A stretch of 33,029 nucleotides of DNA from Clostridiales bacterium (GTDB taxonomy: Bacteria; Bacillota; Clostridia; Oscillospirales; Acutalibacteraceae). This document shows, one piece after another, positions 25,353-33,029 of this stretch; positions within the stretch are counted from its first letter, which is position 1; each line of letters starts with the position of its first letter. Position numbers and translations under genes: made by a program. The notes under the pieces are model-generated. The model was not told the origin of the DNA, ran no database searches, and was given only the letters and a program-made list of their open reading frames with translations. The stretch is taken from assembly GCA_024697575.1 (NCBI GenBank), contig JAILFM010000133.1, positions 1 to 33,029 on the forward strand. Reading direction: 5' to 3'.

Positions 25353-26531
25353 GTGGAATACAAATTTTCAGACGCTCTTGCTTCTCTAAAGCCCTCCGCT
25401 ATCAGGGAAATTCTTAAAAACTCCGGCACTTCAATCCCCCTTTCAGCCGGCAATCCCGCGCCGGACGCGTTCCCGGTAAGCGACCTGACGGAAATTATCA
25501 AAAAAATCATGGAAGAAGAGCCGATTCTTGCCCTTCAATACGGCATCACCGAGGGCTACGCTCCGTTAAGGGAAAGTCTTTCGGTTCTTGCAAAAGACAG
25601 ATACCGCGCTAAGAGCGATAACGACAGCGTTATTATCACAAGCGGCGCGCAGCAGATTATGTCCCTTATGAGCCAGGCGTTCATAAACGAGGGCGACACC
25701 GTCATATGCGAAGAGCCGTCGTTTATCGGCGCGCTCAACTGCTTCAGGGCAAACGGCGCGCGCCTTCGCGGCGTACCCGTTCAGAAAGACGGTATGGATA
25801 CAGACGAACTTGAAAAGGCGCTTAAAGAAGAAAAAAGGGCAAAATTTATCTACACCATCCCAAACTTTCAAAACCCCGCAGGCGTTACAATGTCGCTTGA
25901 AAAAAGAGAAAAAATATATAACCTTGCGAAAGAGTACGGCGTTATCGTGCTTGAAGACAATCCCTACGGCGACACAAGAACAGCCGGTGAGGAAATTGAC
26001 CCGATTAAGTCCTTTGATAAAGATGGCACAGTCGTTTACGCAGGCTCCTTTTCAAAAATAATCGCCCCGGGTATACGCGTAGGATTCACCGTTGCGCCAA
26101 AAGAAATTGCCGCAAAGCTGACCGTAGCAAAGCAGACGCAGGATGTTCACACTCCCCTTTTGTCTCAGCTTCTTGTTTATCACTGGCTGAAGGATTACAG
26201 CATTGAGGAGCATGTTAGTAAAATCAAAGCAATTTATAAGCGCAAGCTGAATCTTCTTTGCGATAAGCTGGACGAGCTTATGAGCCCCTATATCGAATAC
26301 GAAAAACCCGAGGGCGGTCTTTTCGTGTGGGTTAAACTTAATGACAATATCGATATGCTACAGTACTGCAAAAAATGCTCCGAAGCGGGCGTTTCCGTTG
26401 TGCCCGGCACTGCGTTTCTGACAGACGACACCGCGCCCTGCCAATATATCCGTCTTAATTTTTCCACACCGACTGACGAGGGCATTGTCAGAGGCGTTGA
26501 GCTTATGAAAGAAGTCGCGCTCACTTTTTAA
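25353..26531 (+). CDS. PLP-dependent aminotransferase, class I/II (2-aminoadipate/aromatic aminotransferase-like)
   Basis: A 392-residue fold-type I aminotransferase of the same subgroup as LysN/ARO8-type enzymes and the catalytic half of MocR regulators. It lacks the GntR DNA-binding part. Signatures are ISLSAGNP-like SIPLSAGNPAPDAFP at the N terminus, YGITEGYAPLRESL, ITSGAQQIMSL, TIPNFQNPAGVTMS, LEDNPYGD and the PLP lysine in AGSFSKIIAPGIRVGF. The start is GTG at 25353, 7 nt after GGAGGTG. It lies in a tight run with the oxidoreductase (19 nt upstream) and trpS (12 nt downstream). The substrate is unproven; branched-chain, aromatic or aminoadipate-type amino acids are all possible for this subgroup. 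Confidence 0.87.
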   Translation: MEYKFSDALASLKPSAIREILKNSGTSIPLSAGNPAPDAFPVSDLTEIIKKIMEEEPILALQYGITEGYAPLRESLSVLAKDRYRAKSDNDSVIITSGAQQIMSLMSQAFINEGDTVICEEPSFIGALNCFRANGARLRGVPVQKDGMDTDELEKALKEEKRAKFIYTIPNFQNPAGVTMSLEKREKIYNLAKEYGVIVLEDNPYGDTRTAGEEIDPIKSFDKDGTVVYAGSFSKIIAPGIRVGFTVAPKEIAAKLTVAKQTQDVHTPLLSQLLVYHWLKDYSIEEHVSKIKAIYKRKLNLLCDKLDELMSPYIEYEKPEGGLFVWVKLNDNIDMLQYCKKCSEAGVSVVPGTAFLTDDTAPCQYIRLNFSTPTDEGIVRGVELMKEVALTF

Positions 26532-26543
26532 CGGGAGGGTTTT

Positions 26544-27560
26544 ATGGAAAACACAGCTTCTCAGAAGAAAGGAAAAAAGCCGGTGGTTCTCAGCTGTATT
26601 CAGCCGACTTCCGTACCGACTTTGGGCAACTACTTAGGCGCTCTGAAAAACTGGAAAAAAATGAGCGAAGAGTATGACTGCGTTTTTGCTGTTGCCGACC
26701 TCCACGCATTAACGGTTCATCCGGAGCCTGCAAAGCTCAGACAGCAGATTCTTGAAATGTACGCAATAATGCTTTCAATCGGTCTTGACCCGGAAAAGAA
26801 CATCACTTTTATACAGAGTCAGGTCCACGCCCACGCGGAGCTTGCATGGATTCTTAACTGCTACACGCAGTTCGGCGAAGCGTCAAGGATGACACAGTTC
26901 AAAGAAAAAAGCCAGAAGCACGCTGACAACATCAATGTCGGGCTGTTTTCGTATCCCGTTCTCATGGCGGCGGATATTCTGCTTTATCAGGCAAATTACG
27001 TACCCGTCGGCGCTGACCAGAAACAGCATCTTGAAATCGCAAGGGATATAGCCGCAAGGTTCAATCAAATCCGCGGCGAGACCTTCACCCTGCCCGAACC
27101 TTATATTGCAAAGGTTGGCGCAAAGGTAATGTCCCTTCAAGACCCGACGCAGAAAATGTCAAAAAGCGACCCGAATCCAAAGGCGTCGATTTCACTGCTT
27201 GACACGCCGGATGTCATAATTAAAAAATTCAAATCCGCCGTTACGGACAGCGAAGCGTGCGTGAGATACGCCGAGGGTAAAGACGGCATCAATAACCTTA
27301 TGGGCATTTATTCATGCTGCACCGGGCTTGACTTTGACCAAATCGAAAAAGAATTTGAAGGCAAGGGCTACGGCGACTTCAAGGTTAAAGTGGCTCAAGC
27401 GGTTATTGAAGAGCTCAAACCCGTTCAGGAGAATTTCAGCCGCTATATGAGTGACAAAGCATACCTGCTTGACACCGCGAAAAAAGGCGCAGAAAAGGCG
27501 GAAGCAATTGCTGCCAGAACACTTTACAAAGCGAAGAAAAAGGTCGGTCTGCCGATCTGA
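26544..27560 (+). CDS. trpS: Tryptophanyl-tRNA synthetase
   Basis: A class Ic synthetase charging tRNA-Trp. At 338 residues it has the standard length. The HIGH-equivalent is PTLGNYLGAL near residue 27, a TIGN-like version known in Firmicutes. The KMSKS loop is KMSKSDPN near residue 203. Other typical segments are DLHALTVHPEP, FIQSQVHAHAELAWILNC, and PVGADQKQHLEIARDIA. GGGAGGG lies before the ATG. It sits 12 nt after an aminotransferase and 12 nt before a D-2-hydroxyacid dehydrogenase, so it is expressed in a metabolic operon without its own T-box leader. Confidence 0.96.
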   Translation: MENTASQKKGKKPVVLSCIQPTSVPTLGNYLGALKNWKKMSEEYDCVFAVADLHALTVHPEPAKLRQQILEMYAIMLSIGLDPEKNITFIQSQVHAHAELAWILNCYTQFGEASRMTQFKEKSQKHADNINVGLFSYPVLMAADILLYQANYVPVGADQKQHLEIARDIAARFNQIRGETFTLPEPYIAKVGAKVMSLQDPTQKMSKSDPNPKASISLLDTPDVIIKKFKSAVTDSEACVRYAEGKDGINNLMGIYSCCTGLDFDQIEKEFEGKGYGDFKVKVAQAVIEELKPVQENFSRYMSDKAYLLDTAKKGAEKAEAIAARTLYKAKKKVGLPI

Positions 27561-27572
27561 AAGGATAAAAAA

Positions 27573-28520
27573 ATGAAGATTGTTATTCTTGACGGAATAT
27601 GCGAAAACCCCGGCGATTTAAGCTGGGAATGGCTTAAGGAATACGGTGAATTAACGGTATATGACCGCACGCCGAAGGATAAAATCATTGAGCGCAGTGA
27701 AGGAGCCGAGATTATACTGACAAACAAGACTCCGCTCAATGCTCAGACGCTCTCGCTTCTCCCCGACCTTAAGTTCATTGCCGTTATAGCGACGGGATAT
27801 AACATTATTGACACTCAATACTGCAAAGAGCACGGCATAACCGTAAGCAACATTCCCTCTTATTCAACGGATGCGGTTGCGCAGAATGTTTTTGCTCACA
27901 TTCTTGAGCACACAAACCACCTGCATTCATACAGCGAATCGGTTCACAACGGCGACTGGTCGGCGTGCCCCGACTTCTGCTACCAGACATTCCCGATTTT
28001 TGAGCTTAAAGATAAAACTATCGGTATTTTCGGCTACGGCAAAATCGGCAAACAGGTAGCGAGAATCGCTCTCGCGTTCAATATGAAGGTTCTGGTGCAC
28101 ACATCCCACCCGGGAAATCAGGACGGGATTACCTTCACTGACCTTGACACACTCATCAGAGAAAGCGACTTTATCACTCTTCACTGCCCGCTGACAGAAA
28201 AAACAAACGGTCTTGTGAACGAAGAATTTCTTTCAAAAATGAAAAAAACCGCCGTTATCATCAACACTTCGCGCGGACCTGTCATTGACGAAGCCGCGCT
28301 TGCCGCCGCCCTTCACGAGGGCAAAATTGCAGGAGCAGGCATTGACGTAATGGCTGTTGAACCGCCGAAAGCCGATAATCCGCTGATTAAAGAAAGCAAC
28401 TGTTCAATAACGCCGCATATTGCGTGGGCGGGCTTTGAAACACGCGCTCGCCTTATGGATATTATGAAAGACAATGTCAGAGCTTTTGTAAGCGGCAGCC
28501 CCATTAATGTTGTTATTTAA
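27573..28520 (+). CDS. D-2-hydroxyacid dehydrogenase (glycerate dehydrogenase-like)
   Basis: A 315-residue NAD-dependent dehydrogenase reducing a 2-keto acid to a D-2-hydroxy acid. The NAD-binding motif is GIFGYGKIGKQVA (about residues 148-160). The catalytic Arg is in NTSRGPVIDE, the Glu in the region VMAVEPP, and the His in TPHIAWAG. The glycerate/hydroxypyruvate reductase subgroup is the closest visible match (YNIIDTQYCKEHGI, NIPSYSTDAVAQ). An aryl-lactate role is possible given the aromatic metabolism elsewhere in the window, but that is inference. It is the last gene of the plus-strand run. Its stop overlaps that of the convergent nadE by 4 bp, with no terminator between them. Confidence 0.88.
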   Translation: MKIVILDGICENPGDLSWEWLKEYGELTVYDRTPKDKIIERSEGAEIILTNKTPLNAQTLSLLPDLKFIAVIATGYNIIDTQYCKEHGITVSNIPSYSTDAVAQNVFAHILEHTNHLHSYSESVHNGDWSACPDFCYQTFPIFELKDKTIGIFGYGKIGKQVARIALAFNMKVLVHTSHPGNQDGITFTDLDTLIRESDFITLHCPLTEKTNGLVNEEFLSKMKKTAVIINTSRGPVIDEAALAAALHEGKIAGAGIDVMAVEPPKADNPLIKESNCSITPHIAWAGFETRARLMDIMKDNVRAFVSGSPINVVI

Positions 28521-29239
28521 TCATATTCAAATGAAGGCATTAACCGGAGTTTAAAAAGATTCTGAGCGTGTTTTTTATCAATCAATTCTTTTATCTCAGG
28601 GTTATCAATCACTCCCTGTCTGATATAGCGGTCAAGAACGGCGTATGTGAAGCCGAGGTTGTCCTCATCCGTTTTGCCGCAAAGACCGTCGGCAGGCGTT
28701 TTGTTCACAAGGCGGTCAGGCAAGCCCAAAACGGCTCCGATTGCCTTGACCTCCTGAACCGTCAGGTTTGAAAGAGGGCTGAAATCACCGGCGCTGTCAC
28801 CGTAACGGGTTGAATAACCAACCCAGTCTTCGCTGAGGTTGCAGGTGTTGACAACTCTGCCGTTGTGACTTTGAGCAACAGCGTAAAGCGTTGTCATTCT
28901 GATGCGGGGCGGGATGTTTGTCACAGTCTGCGCCGTCATTTCAAACGGCAGGCTGTTTTTAACGCCGTCAACAGCGTCTTTAATGTTAATAATATAATGT
29001 TTTATACCGAGGCAGCTGACAAGCAGCTTTGCGTCATCAATGTCGCTTTGTTCGCCGCAGGGCATAAGAACGCCGATAACCCTGTCTTTTCCCAAGGCTT
29101 CACAGCAGAGAGCGGCGACAACGGAGCTGTCTTTTCCGCCGGAAATGCCGATAACGGCGTTGCAACCCTCACCGTTATTCTTAAAAAAATCTCTTATCCA
29201 GGCAACACAGTCATTTTTAACCTTCAACGCGTCAAACAT
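28517..29239 (-). CDS. nadE: NAD+ synthase, ammonia-dependent
   Basis: The last step of NAD synthesis: amidation of deamido-NAD with ammonia and ATP. It has 240 residues and no nitrilase-type glutaminase domain, so it must use ammonia. The ATP pyrophosphatase P-loop is GISGGKDSSVVAAL near residue 33. Other family segments are VLMPCGEQSDIDDA, NTCNLSEDWVGYSTRYGDSAGDFSPL and KTPADGLCGKTDEDNLGFTY. The ATG at 29239 is chosen because GGGGTGA lies just upstream; a longer frame to 29275 has no comparable site. The gene converges with and overlaps the dehydrogenase at 28520 by 4 bp. Confidence 0.94.
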   Translation of the reverse strand: MFDALKVKNDCVAWIRDFFKNNGEGCNAVIGISGGKDSSVVAALCCEALGKDRVIGVLMPCGEQSDIDDAKLLVSCLGIKHYIINIKDAVDGVKNSLPFEMTAQTVTNIPPRIRMTTLYAVAQSHNGRVVNTCNLSEDWVGYSTRYGDSAGDFSPLSNLTVQEVKAIGAVLGLPDRLVNKTPADGLCGKTDEDNLGFTYAVLDRYIRQGVIDNPEIKELIDKKHAQNLFKLRLMPSFEYD

Positions 29240-29316
29240 ATATTTCACCCCATAGATTCTGTAAAAATAATTCATCCAGTGTAAAAGCCGGTGAACACAA
29301 GGTAATATTCTATTTT

Positions 29317-29349
29317 AAAAAGCGTCTGCGTAACAGCGGACGCTTTTTT
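29317..29349. terminator. Bidirectional terminator after the epimerase pair
   Basis: AAAAAGCGTCTGC (29317-29329) pairs with GCGGACGCTTTTT (29336-29348) with one wobble and the 6-nt loop GTAACA. Both strands have T-runs. It ends the minus-strand epimerase transcript that stops at 29360 and separates it from nadE. Confidence 0.9.
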
Positions 29350-29359
29350 ATGCCCGGAA

Positions 29360-30208
29360 TTATTCCGACATTTTTCTTAAGTTTTCAAGCCCCGCTTCAA
29401 TGCCGTAAAAGCAGTCTTCAACGCCCTCAAATTCAACGCTGATAAAGCTGTCATAGCCACTGTTCTTGATAAGCTGAACGCACTGGTAGACGGGCACATT
29501 GCCCTGGCCGATAACAGCGCCCCTGAGGTAATTGCCGCCGCCCGATTTAAAAAATCCCCTGCCCGGGTTAAACTCGCTGCCGCTTTTGATATGAAAATCC
29601 TTCGCGTGAATATGCTTTGCGAAGGGCAGAAGACGCCTGACGGCGTCCGTGCAGTTTTCATCAACGCAGGTGAAATTGCCTATGTCAATCAAAGCGCCGA
29701 AATTTACGCTGTTAACCGAAGAAATGATTTTTTCAACCCTGAGGCTGTTCTGACAGAAATAGCCGTGATTTTCAATCATTGTGACAATACCAAGGGATGA
29801 AGCGTAATCATTAACAGCCCTACAGCCCTTTGCGATAACGGGAAGGGCGTTTTCAAAGGTGTAATAATCCTTCACACTCCACGCGGCGTCATGGCGCATA
29901 CAACCTGCGCCGAGTACGGAAGCGATGTCAGCCTTTTTGCACACCCTTTCAACCTCACTGTCAAGCCCGCTGTCACTTAGCATATCGGCAGAAACAGTGT
30001 AAGCAATAACGGGCAAGCCGACTTTCTCGCACTCCTCACGAACTATAGAAGCGTATTCGGCTTCTGTAAGCCCTTGCGGAACATCAAGGTCAACAAACTC
30101 AATGCCGTCAAAGCCCATTTCTTTGGCTTTGGAGATAATCGAAAGCTGAGTTTCCCTGCCGCTTTGCAGCGCCTGATTAAAGCTGTAGCTCGAAACACCG
30201 ATTTTCAT
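29360..30208 (-). CDS. Sugar phosphate isomerase/epimerase (xylose isomerase-like TIM barrel), copy 1
   Basis: A 282-residue protein of the AP endonuclease family 2 TIM-barrel group, which contains inosose dehydratases, IolI/IolE-like enzymes and sugar epimerases. Metal-site segments include GFDGIEFVDLDV, IENHGYF, GALIDIGNF, HAKDFHIK and FISVEFEG. The ATG at 30208 follows GAGGTGA. It lies 9 nt after a second gene of the same family, so the two are co-transcribed and may form a two-step isomerisation or two paralogues with different substrates. No kinase, transporter or regulator for a sugar is next to them, so the pathway is not identifiable from this window. Confidence 0.85.
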   Translation of the reverse strand: MKIGVSSYSFNQALQSGRETQLSIISKAKEMGFDGIEFVDLDVPQGLTEAEYASIVREECEKVGLPVIAYTVSADMLSDSGLDSEVERVCKKADIASVLGAGCMRHDAAWSVKDYYTFENALPVIAKGCRAVNDYASSLGIVTMIENHGYFCQNSLRVEKIISSVNSVNFGALIDIGNFTCVDENCTDAVRRLLPFAKHIHAKDFHIKSGSEFNPGRGFFKSGGGNYLRGAVIGQGNVPVYQCVQLIKNSGYDSFISVEFEGVEDCFYGIEAGLENLRKMSE

Positions 30209-30217
30209 CAACTCACC

Positions 30218-31057
30218 TCAGATCAGCTCTTTAAGGAAAGTAACGGCCTTACGGATATCCTTTTCCGGGTCGTCGCCGACCTCGCGCTCAATGGTCAGAA
30301 AGCCGCTGTAACCGATGCTTTCGAGCGCAGAGAGATATTCTTTCCAGTTAACCTGACCCTCGCCAAGGGGAACTTCTTCAAAAGAGGGGCCGGTAACAAG
30401 AGCGTCTTTAACAACGCCGTAAACGATTTCCGGATCCTTGTAAAAAATCTGTCTGCCGTCTTTGGCGTGGGTGTGGACTATATATTTCTGAAGGTTAATG
30501 ACAGCCTTTGCCGGGTCGTCACCGGTAACCATTACAAGATTCGCGGGATCAAGGTTGACGGCAACGCCGGTTGAATCAAGAGCGTCAAGAAATTCTTTTA
30601 ATACAGCCGACGTTTCGGGACCGGTTTCAATGGCAAAATGCGCGTCGATACTGTCGGCATAGCGTGACAGCTCAAAGCACGCTTCATGCATAATCTTATA
30701 TCTGTCATGATTTTTGTCGCCGGGAACAACACCGATGTGCGTTGTAACAACATCGGTCCCAATCTCTTTTGCAAGGTCAAGAATGCGCTTGCTTTTTTCA
30801 ATCTTAGCGGGATTATCATCCTTGTTGCCGAAGCCGCCGCCAAGGTCGCCGCAAAGCGCGCTGACCTTAAGACCGCAGGAAGCGACAAGGTCCCTGAACT
30901 GCGCGATTTTCGAAGCAGTCATATTCTCAGGCGCCATCTCGCCGCGGGTTGCATAAACCTGAATACCCTGAGCGCCGACAGCCGCCGCCTTTTTCACAGC
31001 CGTGGGAATATCCGTTCTGAAAGAGTCGATAATAACACCAATCTGAAAGTTGCTCAT
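30218..31057 (-). CDS. Sugar phosphate isomerase/epimerase (xylose isomerase-like TIM barrel), copy 2
   Basis: A 279-residue member of the same TIM-barrel family as the neighbouring gene, but clearly diverged. Visible metal-site segments are GAQGIQVYATRG, VTTHIGVVPG, FAIETGPE, AVNLDPANLV, VHTHAKDGRQ and FLTIEREVG. The ATG at 31057 is preferred since GAGGTGG lies 7 nt upstream; a GTG at 31066 in frame overlaps that site. It is the first gene of the pair and has a promoter of its own at 31098-31125. Possible functions include inosose isomerase, hydroxypyruvate isomerase or a sugar epimerase. Confidence 0.86.
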   Translation of the reverse strand: MSNFQIGVIIDSFRTDIPTAVKKAAAVGAQGIQVYATRGEMAPENMTASKIAQFRDLVASCGLKVSALCGDLGGGFGNKDDNPAKIEKSKRILDLAKEIGTDVVTTHIGVVPGDKNHDRYKIMHEACFELSRYADSIDAHFAIETGPETSAVLKEFLDALDSTGVAVNLDPANLVMVTGDDPAKAVINLQKYIVHTHAKDGRQIFYKDPEIVYGVVKDALVTGPSFEEVPLGEGQVNWKEYLSALESIGYSGFLTIEREVGDDPEKDIRKAVTFLKELI

Positions 31058-31097
31058 AACAGCCACCTCATTTATTTCTGAATATTTGATTTTGTTT

Positions 31098-31125
31098 ATT
31101 CTATCATACCGCCGGAAAAATGCAA
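31098..31125 (-). promoter_or_regulatory. Promoter of the epimerase pair
   Basis: On the minus strand TTGCAT (31125-31120) and TAGAAT (31103-31098) are spaced by 16 bp, just downstream of the trmO stop. Confidence 0.6.
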
Positions 31126-31128
31126 TAA

Positions 31129-31800
31129 TTATTTCTGTTTTTCAGCCGATATGATTTGAACGGTATTTTCAAAAAAGCGGAATTTTATGTTATAGTCATA
31201 AAAATTCATACCGTATATTCTATCATCATTGTGATAGCCCGGCCGCGGGTCGCATTTAAGGATATCACACAACAATTCAACTTTATCTTCTCCGAGTTCC
31301 TTAATTATGCTCTCCGATACACTGACCTGACGGTCTTTATTATCAGACAGCGCAAACCCGTTTGACGCATCCTCCCGGCAGTCCGCATATTTCAAATAAG
31401 GCTTAATATCATAAACGGGCGTTCCGTCCATAAAATCCCCGCCGGAAACGGTGAGAGATACTCCGCCTTTTGAATCACAATCAACTTTAACAAGCTTTAC
31501 GCAGGTAAGTCCCAGGGAATTGGGTCGGTAGGGTGAACGGGTGGAAAATACGCCGATCCTTTTGTTGCCGCCGAGCTTTGGAGGCCTTACAGACTTCTTC
31601 CAGCCGGAGGTATTACATTTATCAAAGCCCCAGATAACCCAGATATAGTTAAAGCTGTCAATGCCTTTAAATGCATTAATATCGCCGTAATCGTCAAAAA
31701 AAGTGATAACGGATTCTTCTTCAATAAGACCGCTCTGCCTTGGCACACCGAATTTTGATGTGTAGCAGTTATGTATAACGCCGATTTCGTTAATAACCAT
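31129..31800 (-). CDS. trmO: tRNA (t6A37)-N6-methyltransferase TrmO (TsaA/VirR-type)
   Basis: A 223-residue protein of the TrmO (formerly YaeB/TsaA) family, which uses S-adenosylmethionine to methylate t6A37 to m6t6A37 in threonine tRNAs. The family hallmark GVFSTRSPYRPNSLGLTCVKL region is near residues 83-103, with the earlier FKGIDSFNYIWVIWGF and the later DGTPVYDIKPYLKYAD. A C-terminal subdomain (about 155-215) includes DPRPGYHNDDRIYGM. GGGAGA precedes the ATG. Only 46 nt separate its start codon from the encoded CCA end of tRNA-Thr(GGT) upstream, and a terminator fills most of that space. It therefore has little room for its own promoter and is probably expressed by read-through from the tRNA promoter. 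Confidence 0.9.
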   Translation of the reverse strand: MVINEIGVIHNCYTSKFGVPRQSGLIEEESVITFFDDYGDINAFKGIDSFNYIWVIWGFDKCNTSGWKKSVRPPKLGGNKRIGVFSTRSPYRPNSLGLTCVKLVKVDCDSKGGVSLTVSGGDFMDGTPVYDIKPYLKYADCREDASNGFALSDNKDRQVSVSESIIKELGEDKVELLCDILKCDPRPGYHNDDRIYGMNFYDYNIKFRFFENTVQIISAEKQK

Positions 31801-31817
31801 TCAATATCTCCCGAAAC

Positions 31818-31846
31818 AAAAAAGAGGATGTGTAAAACACACCCTC

Positions 31847-31847
<1 letters not shown>
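31818..31847 (-). terminator. Terminator between tRNA-Thr and trmO
   Basis: On the minus strand AGAGG-G-TGTGT (31847-31837) pairs with ACACA-T-CCTCT (31833-31823) with one G-U and a 3-nt loop, followed by T-run 31823-31818. The stem begins at the last base of the tRNA CCA end, so tRNA and terminator abut directly. Confidence 0.85.
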
Positions 31848-31922
<75 letters not shown>

Positions 31923-31943
31923 ATCTCCCAATCAACAGATGGT

Positions 31944-31972
31944 ATTCTACCATAACAGGTCACTTTTTTCAA
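31944..31972 (-). promoter_or_regulatory. tRNA-Thr promoter
   Basis: On the minus strand TTGAAA (31972-31967) and TAGAAT (31949-31944) are spaced by 17 bp. The start near 31937 leaves about 15 nt of 5' leader before the tRNA. Confidence 0.75.
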
Positions 31973-32010
31973 GTATTTTATAAAAATAAATTGATATTTT
32001 CTTATATATA

Positions 32011-32038
32011 TTGACAAAATATTGATTGAGGGTATAAA
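32011..32038 (+). promoter_or_regulatory. yebC promoter
   Basis: TTGACA (32011-32016) and TATAAA (32033-32038) are spaced by 16 bp, 35 bp upstream of the yebC start codon. Confidence 0.75.
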
Positions 32039-32072
32039 ATGAAAAAGTTAAAAAAGACTGCGAGGTTATCAT

Positions 32073-32801
32073 ATGTCAGGACATTCAAAATGGAGCACCA
32101 TTAAAAGAAAGAAAGAAAAAACCGACAATGCGCGCGCAAAAATTTTCACAAAAATCGGCCGCGAAATAGCTGTTATTGTCCGCGAAGGCGGTCCGGACCC
32201 GGCAAACAACTCAAAGCTGAAAGACGCTATCGCAAAAGCGAAAGCTAACAATGTGCCGAATGACAATATAGAAAGAATTATCAAAAAAGCAGCCGGCGAA
32301 GGCGGCGGAGCAAACTATGAAACAATCGTATATGAAGGCTACGGTCCCAAGGGCATAGCAGTTGTTGTGGAGGCTCTGACTGATAACAGGAACAGAACAG
32401 CCGGAGATGTGCGCCACTATTTTGACAAATTCGGCGGCAAAATGGGTCAGAGCGGCTCGGTTGCTTTTATGTTTGAAAAACAGGGGCAAATTCTTATTGA
32501 AGCCGAGGGTATTGACGAAGAAAAGCTGATGGAAGACGCTCTTGAAGCCGGCGCAACCGACTTTTTAACGGACGAAGGTATTTTTGATATCAGAACCGAT
32601 CAATATGACTGCGGCGCTGTCAGCACCGATTTAAGCGAAAAAGGCTACACCTTCCTTTCTGCCGAAGTCGCTTATATCCCCTCAACCTACACCTCACTTG
32701 AGGACCCTGAAGACATTAAAAACATGTCAAGAATGCTTGAAATGTTTGAAGACAATGACGATATTCAGGGTGTTTGGCACAATTGGGAAAATGCGGAATA
32801 A
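32073..32801 (+). CDS. yebC: YebC/PmpR family protein
   Basis: A 242-residue conserved protein of the YebC/PmpR (TACO1) family, long annotated as a DNA-binding regulator and linked more recently to translation of difficult proline-rich stretches. The start MSGHSKWSTIKRKKEKTDNARAKIF is truncated here to its hallmark MSGHSKWSTIKRKK. Other conserved segments are GREIAVIVREGGPDP, NVPNDNIERIIKKA, YEGYGPKGIAVVVEALTDN and FGGKMGQSGSVAFMF. The length is standard. GAGGTT lies before the ATG, and the gene has its own promoter. It diverges from the tRNA-Thr/trmO unit across a short intergenic region of about 150 bp. Confidence 0.96.
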   Translation: MSGHSKWSTIKRKKEKTDNARAKIFTKIGREIAVIVREGGPDPANNSKLKDAIAKAKANNVPNDNIERIIKKAAGEGGGANYETIVYEGYGPKGIAVVVEALTDNRNRTAGDVRHYFDKFGGKMGQSGSVAFMFEKQGQILIEAEGIDEEKLMEDALEAGATDFLTDEGIFDIRTDQYDCGAVSTDLSEKGYTFLSAEVAYIPSTYTSLEDPEDIKNMSRMLEMFEDNDDIQGVWHNWENAE

Positions 32802-32825
32802 AAAGCGGATATTTACTATGTTCAA

Positions 32826-32859
32826 GGGGCTGTAGCAAAATAGTTTTTTGCACAGCCCT
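32826..32859. repeat. Inverted repeat downstream of yebC
   Basis: GGGCTGT (32827-32833) and GCAAAA (32835-32840) pair with TTTTGC (32846-32851) and ACAGCCC (32852-32858), with one bulged A and a 5-nt loop. No T-run follows the stem, so it is not a standard terminator; the T-rich stretch is inside the stem. It resembles the end of a small transposable element. The remaining bases to 33029 hold a lysine-rich frame from about 32869 to 32977 that I cannot assign. Confidence 0.5.
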
Positions 32860-33029
32860 GAATTTTATGAGGTATGAGGCACTGAAAACAAAAAAGAAAC
32901 AGCAAAATCAGCTGTTTCCGGATAAAATTGAGTATAATCAACAAGAGCATATCCCAAAAAGACAAGCTCTGATTTAAGAGTTATTCACTTTTGTGAGAAT
33001 TAAGCTGAGTTTTTTATGAACAACTGCAT

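Noticed and set aside
26544-26640. Missing HIGH histidine in TrpRS as a possible defect
   Set aside because: A TLGN/TIGN version of the motif is normal for many Firmicute TrpRS enzymes, and the KMSKS loop is intact.
30074-30574. 166-residue plus-strand frame
   Set aside because: Spans the junction of the two epimerase genes on the opposite strand and matches no family.
32826-32859. Terminator of yebC
   Set aside because: The stem is good, but no T-run follows on either side; the T-rich part is inside the stem, so a repeat element end is equally likely.
32869-32977. Small lysine/glutamine-rich frame at the window end
   Set aside because: Starts beside the inverted repeat without a clear ribosome site and matches no family I recognise; it could be the decayed start of a transposase, but support is too weak to call a gene.

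Overview
The window looks like a chromosomal segment of a low-to-mid GC anaerobic Clostridia-type Firmicute (Oscillospiraceae/Ruminococcaceae-like gut bacterium). This is inferred from purine-rich Shine-Dalgarno sites, sigma-A type TTGACA/TATAAT promoters with 17-bp spacers, the DapL lysine route, an ANTAR regulator next to a glutamine synthetase, TrpB2, and a type-2 IleRS. Nothing in it looks like a prophage, integrative element or CRISPR locus. It is a metabolic and signalling region with small repeats and several structured RNA leaders.

Layout. 1-2420: tail of an unknown upstream gene, then sulfur assimilation (metY, cysK). 2423-5970: a half copy of a small inverted-repeat element, then a strong promoter, a Phe-rich leader peptide and a complete-looking attenuator ahead of paaK, an ACT-domain gene and trpB2. 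11243-6065 (minus): asnB, pyrG, dapF, dapL. 11573-13390 (plus, divergent from asnB): a short glutamine synthetase and an ANTAR RNA-binding regulator. The two divergent leaders share the octamer CAAAGGCG in a hexaloop hairpin that competes with a terminator. 13444-13609: a 162-bp MITE-like element. 13629-20704: three cyclic-di-GMP genes, namely an amino acid permease fused to HD-GYP, a double solute-binding protein with degenerate GGDEF and intact EAL, and a dCache-HAMP-GGDEF protein. 21008-28520 (plus): ileS, a Gfo/Idh/MocA oxidoreductase, an aminotransferase, trpS and a D-2-hydroxyacid dehydrogenase. 31800-28517 (minus): trmO, two sugar isomerase/epimerase paralogues and nadE, with tRNA-Thr(GGT) just upstream of trmO. 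32073-32801: yebC.

How the genes fit together. The common theme is amino acid and nitrogen status. The glutamine-making enzyme and two glutamine-consuming amidotransferases (AsnB, PyrG) flank one divergent control region, and the ANTAR protein encoded there is the natural candidate to antiterminate both transcripts. The adjacent c-di-GMP genes carry amino-acid-type sensor modules (APC permease, SBP_bac_3, Cache). The paaK operon appears to be read out through translation of Phe/Trp codons. tRNA-Thr(GGT) and TrmO, which modifies that class of tRNA, seem to share one promoter.

The three observations most worth testing are the Phe/Trp leader-peptide attenuator (2628-2788), the paired AAAGGC hexaloop/terminator leaders (11262-11308 and 11499-11549), and the tRNA-Thr/trmO unit (31129-31972).
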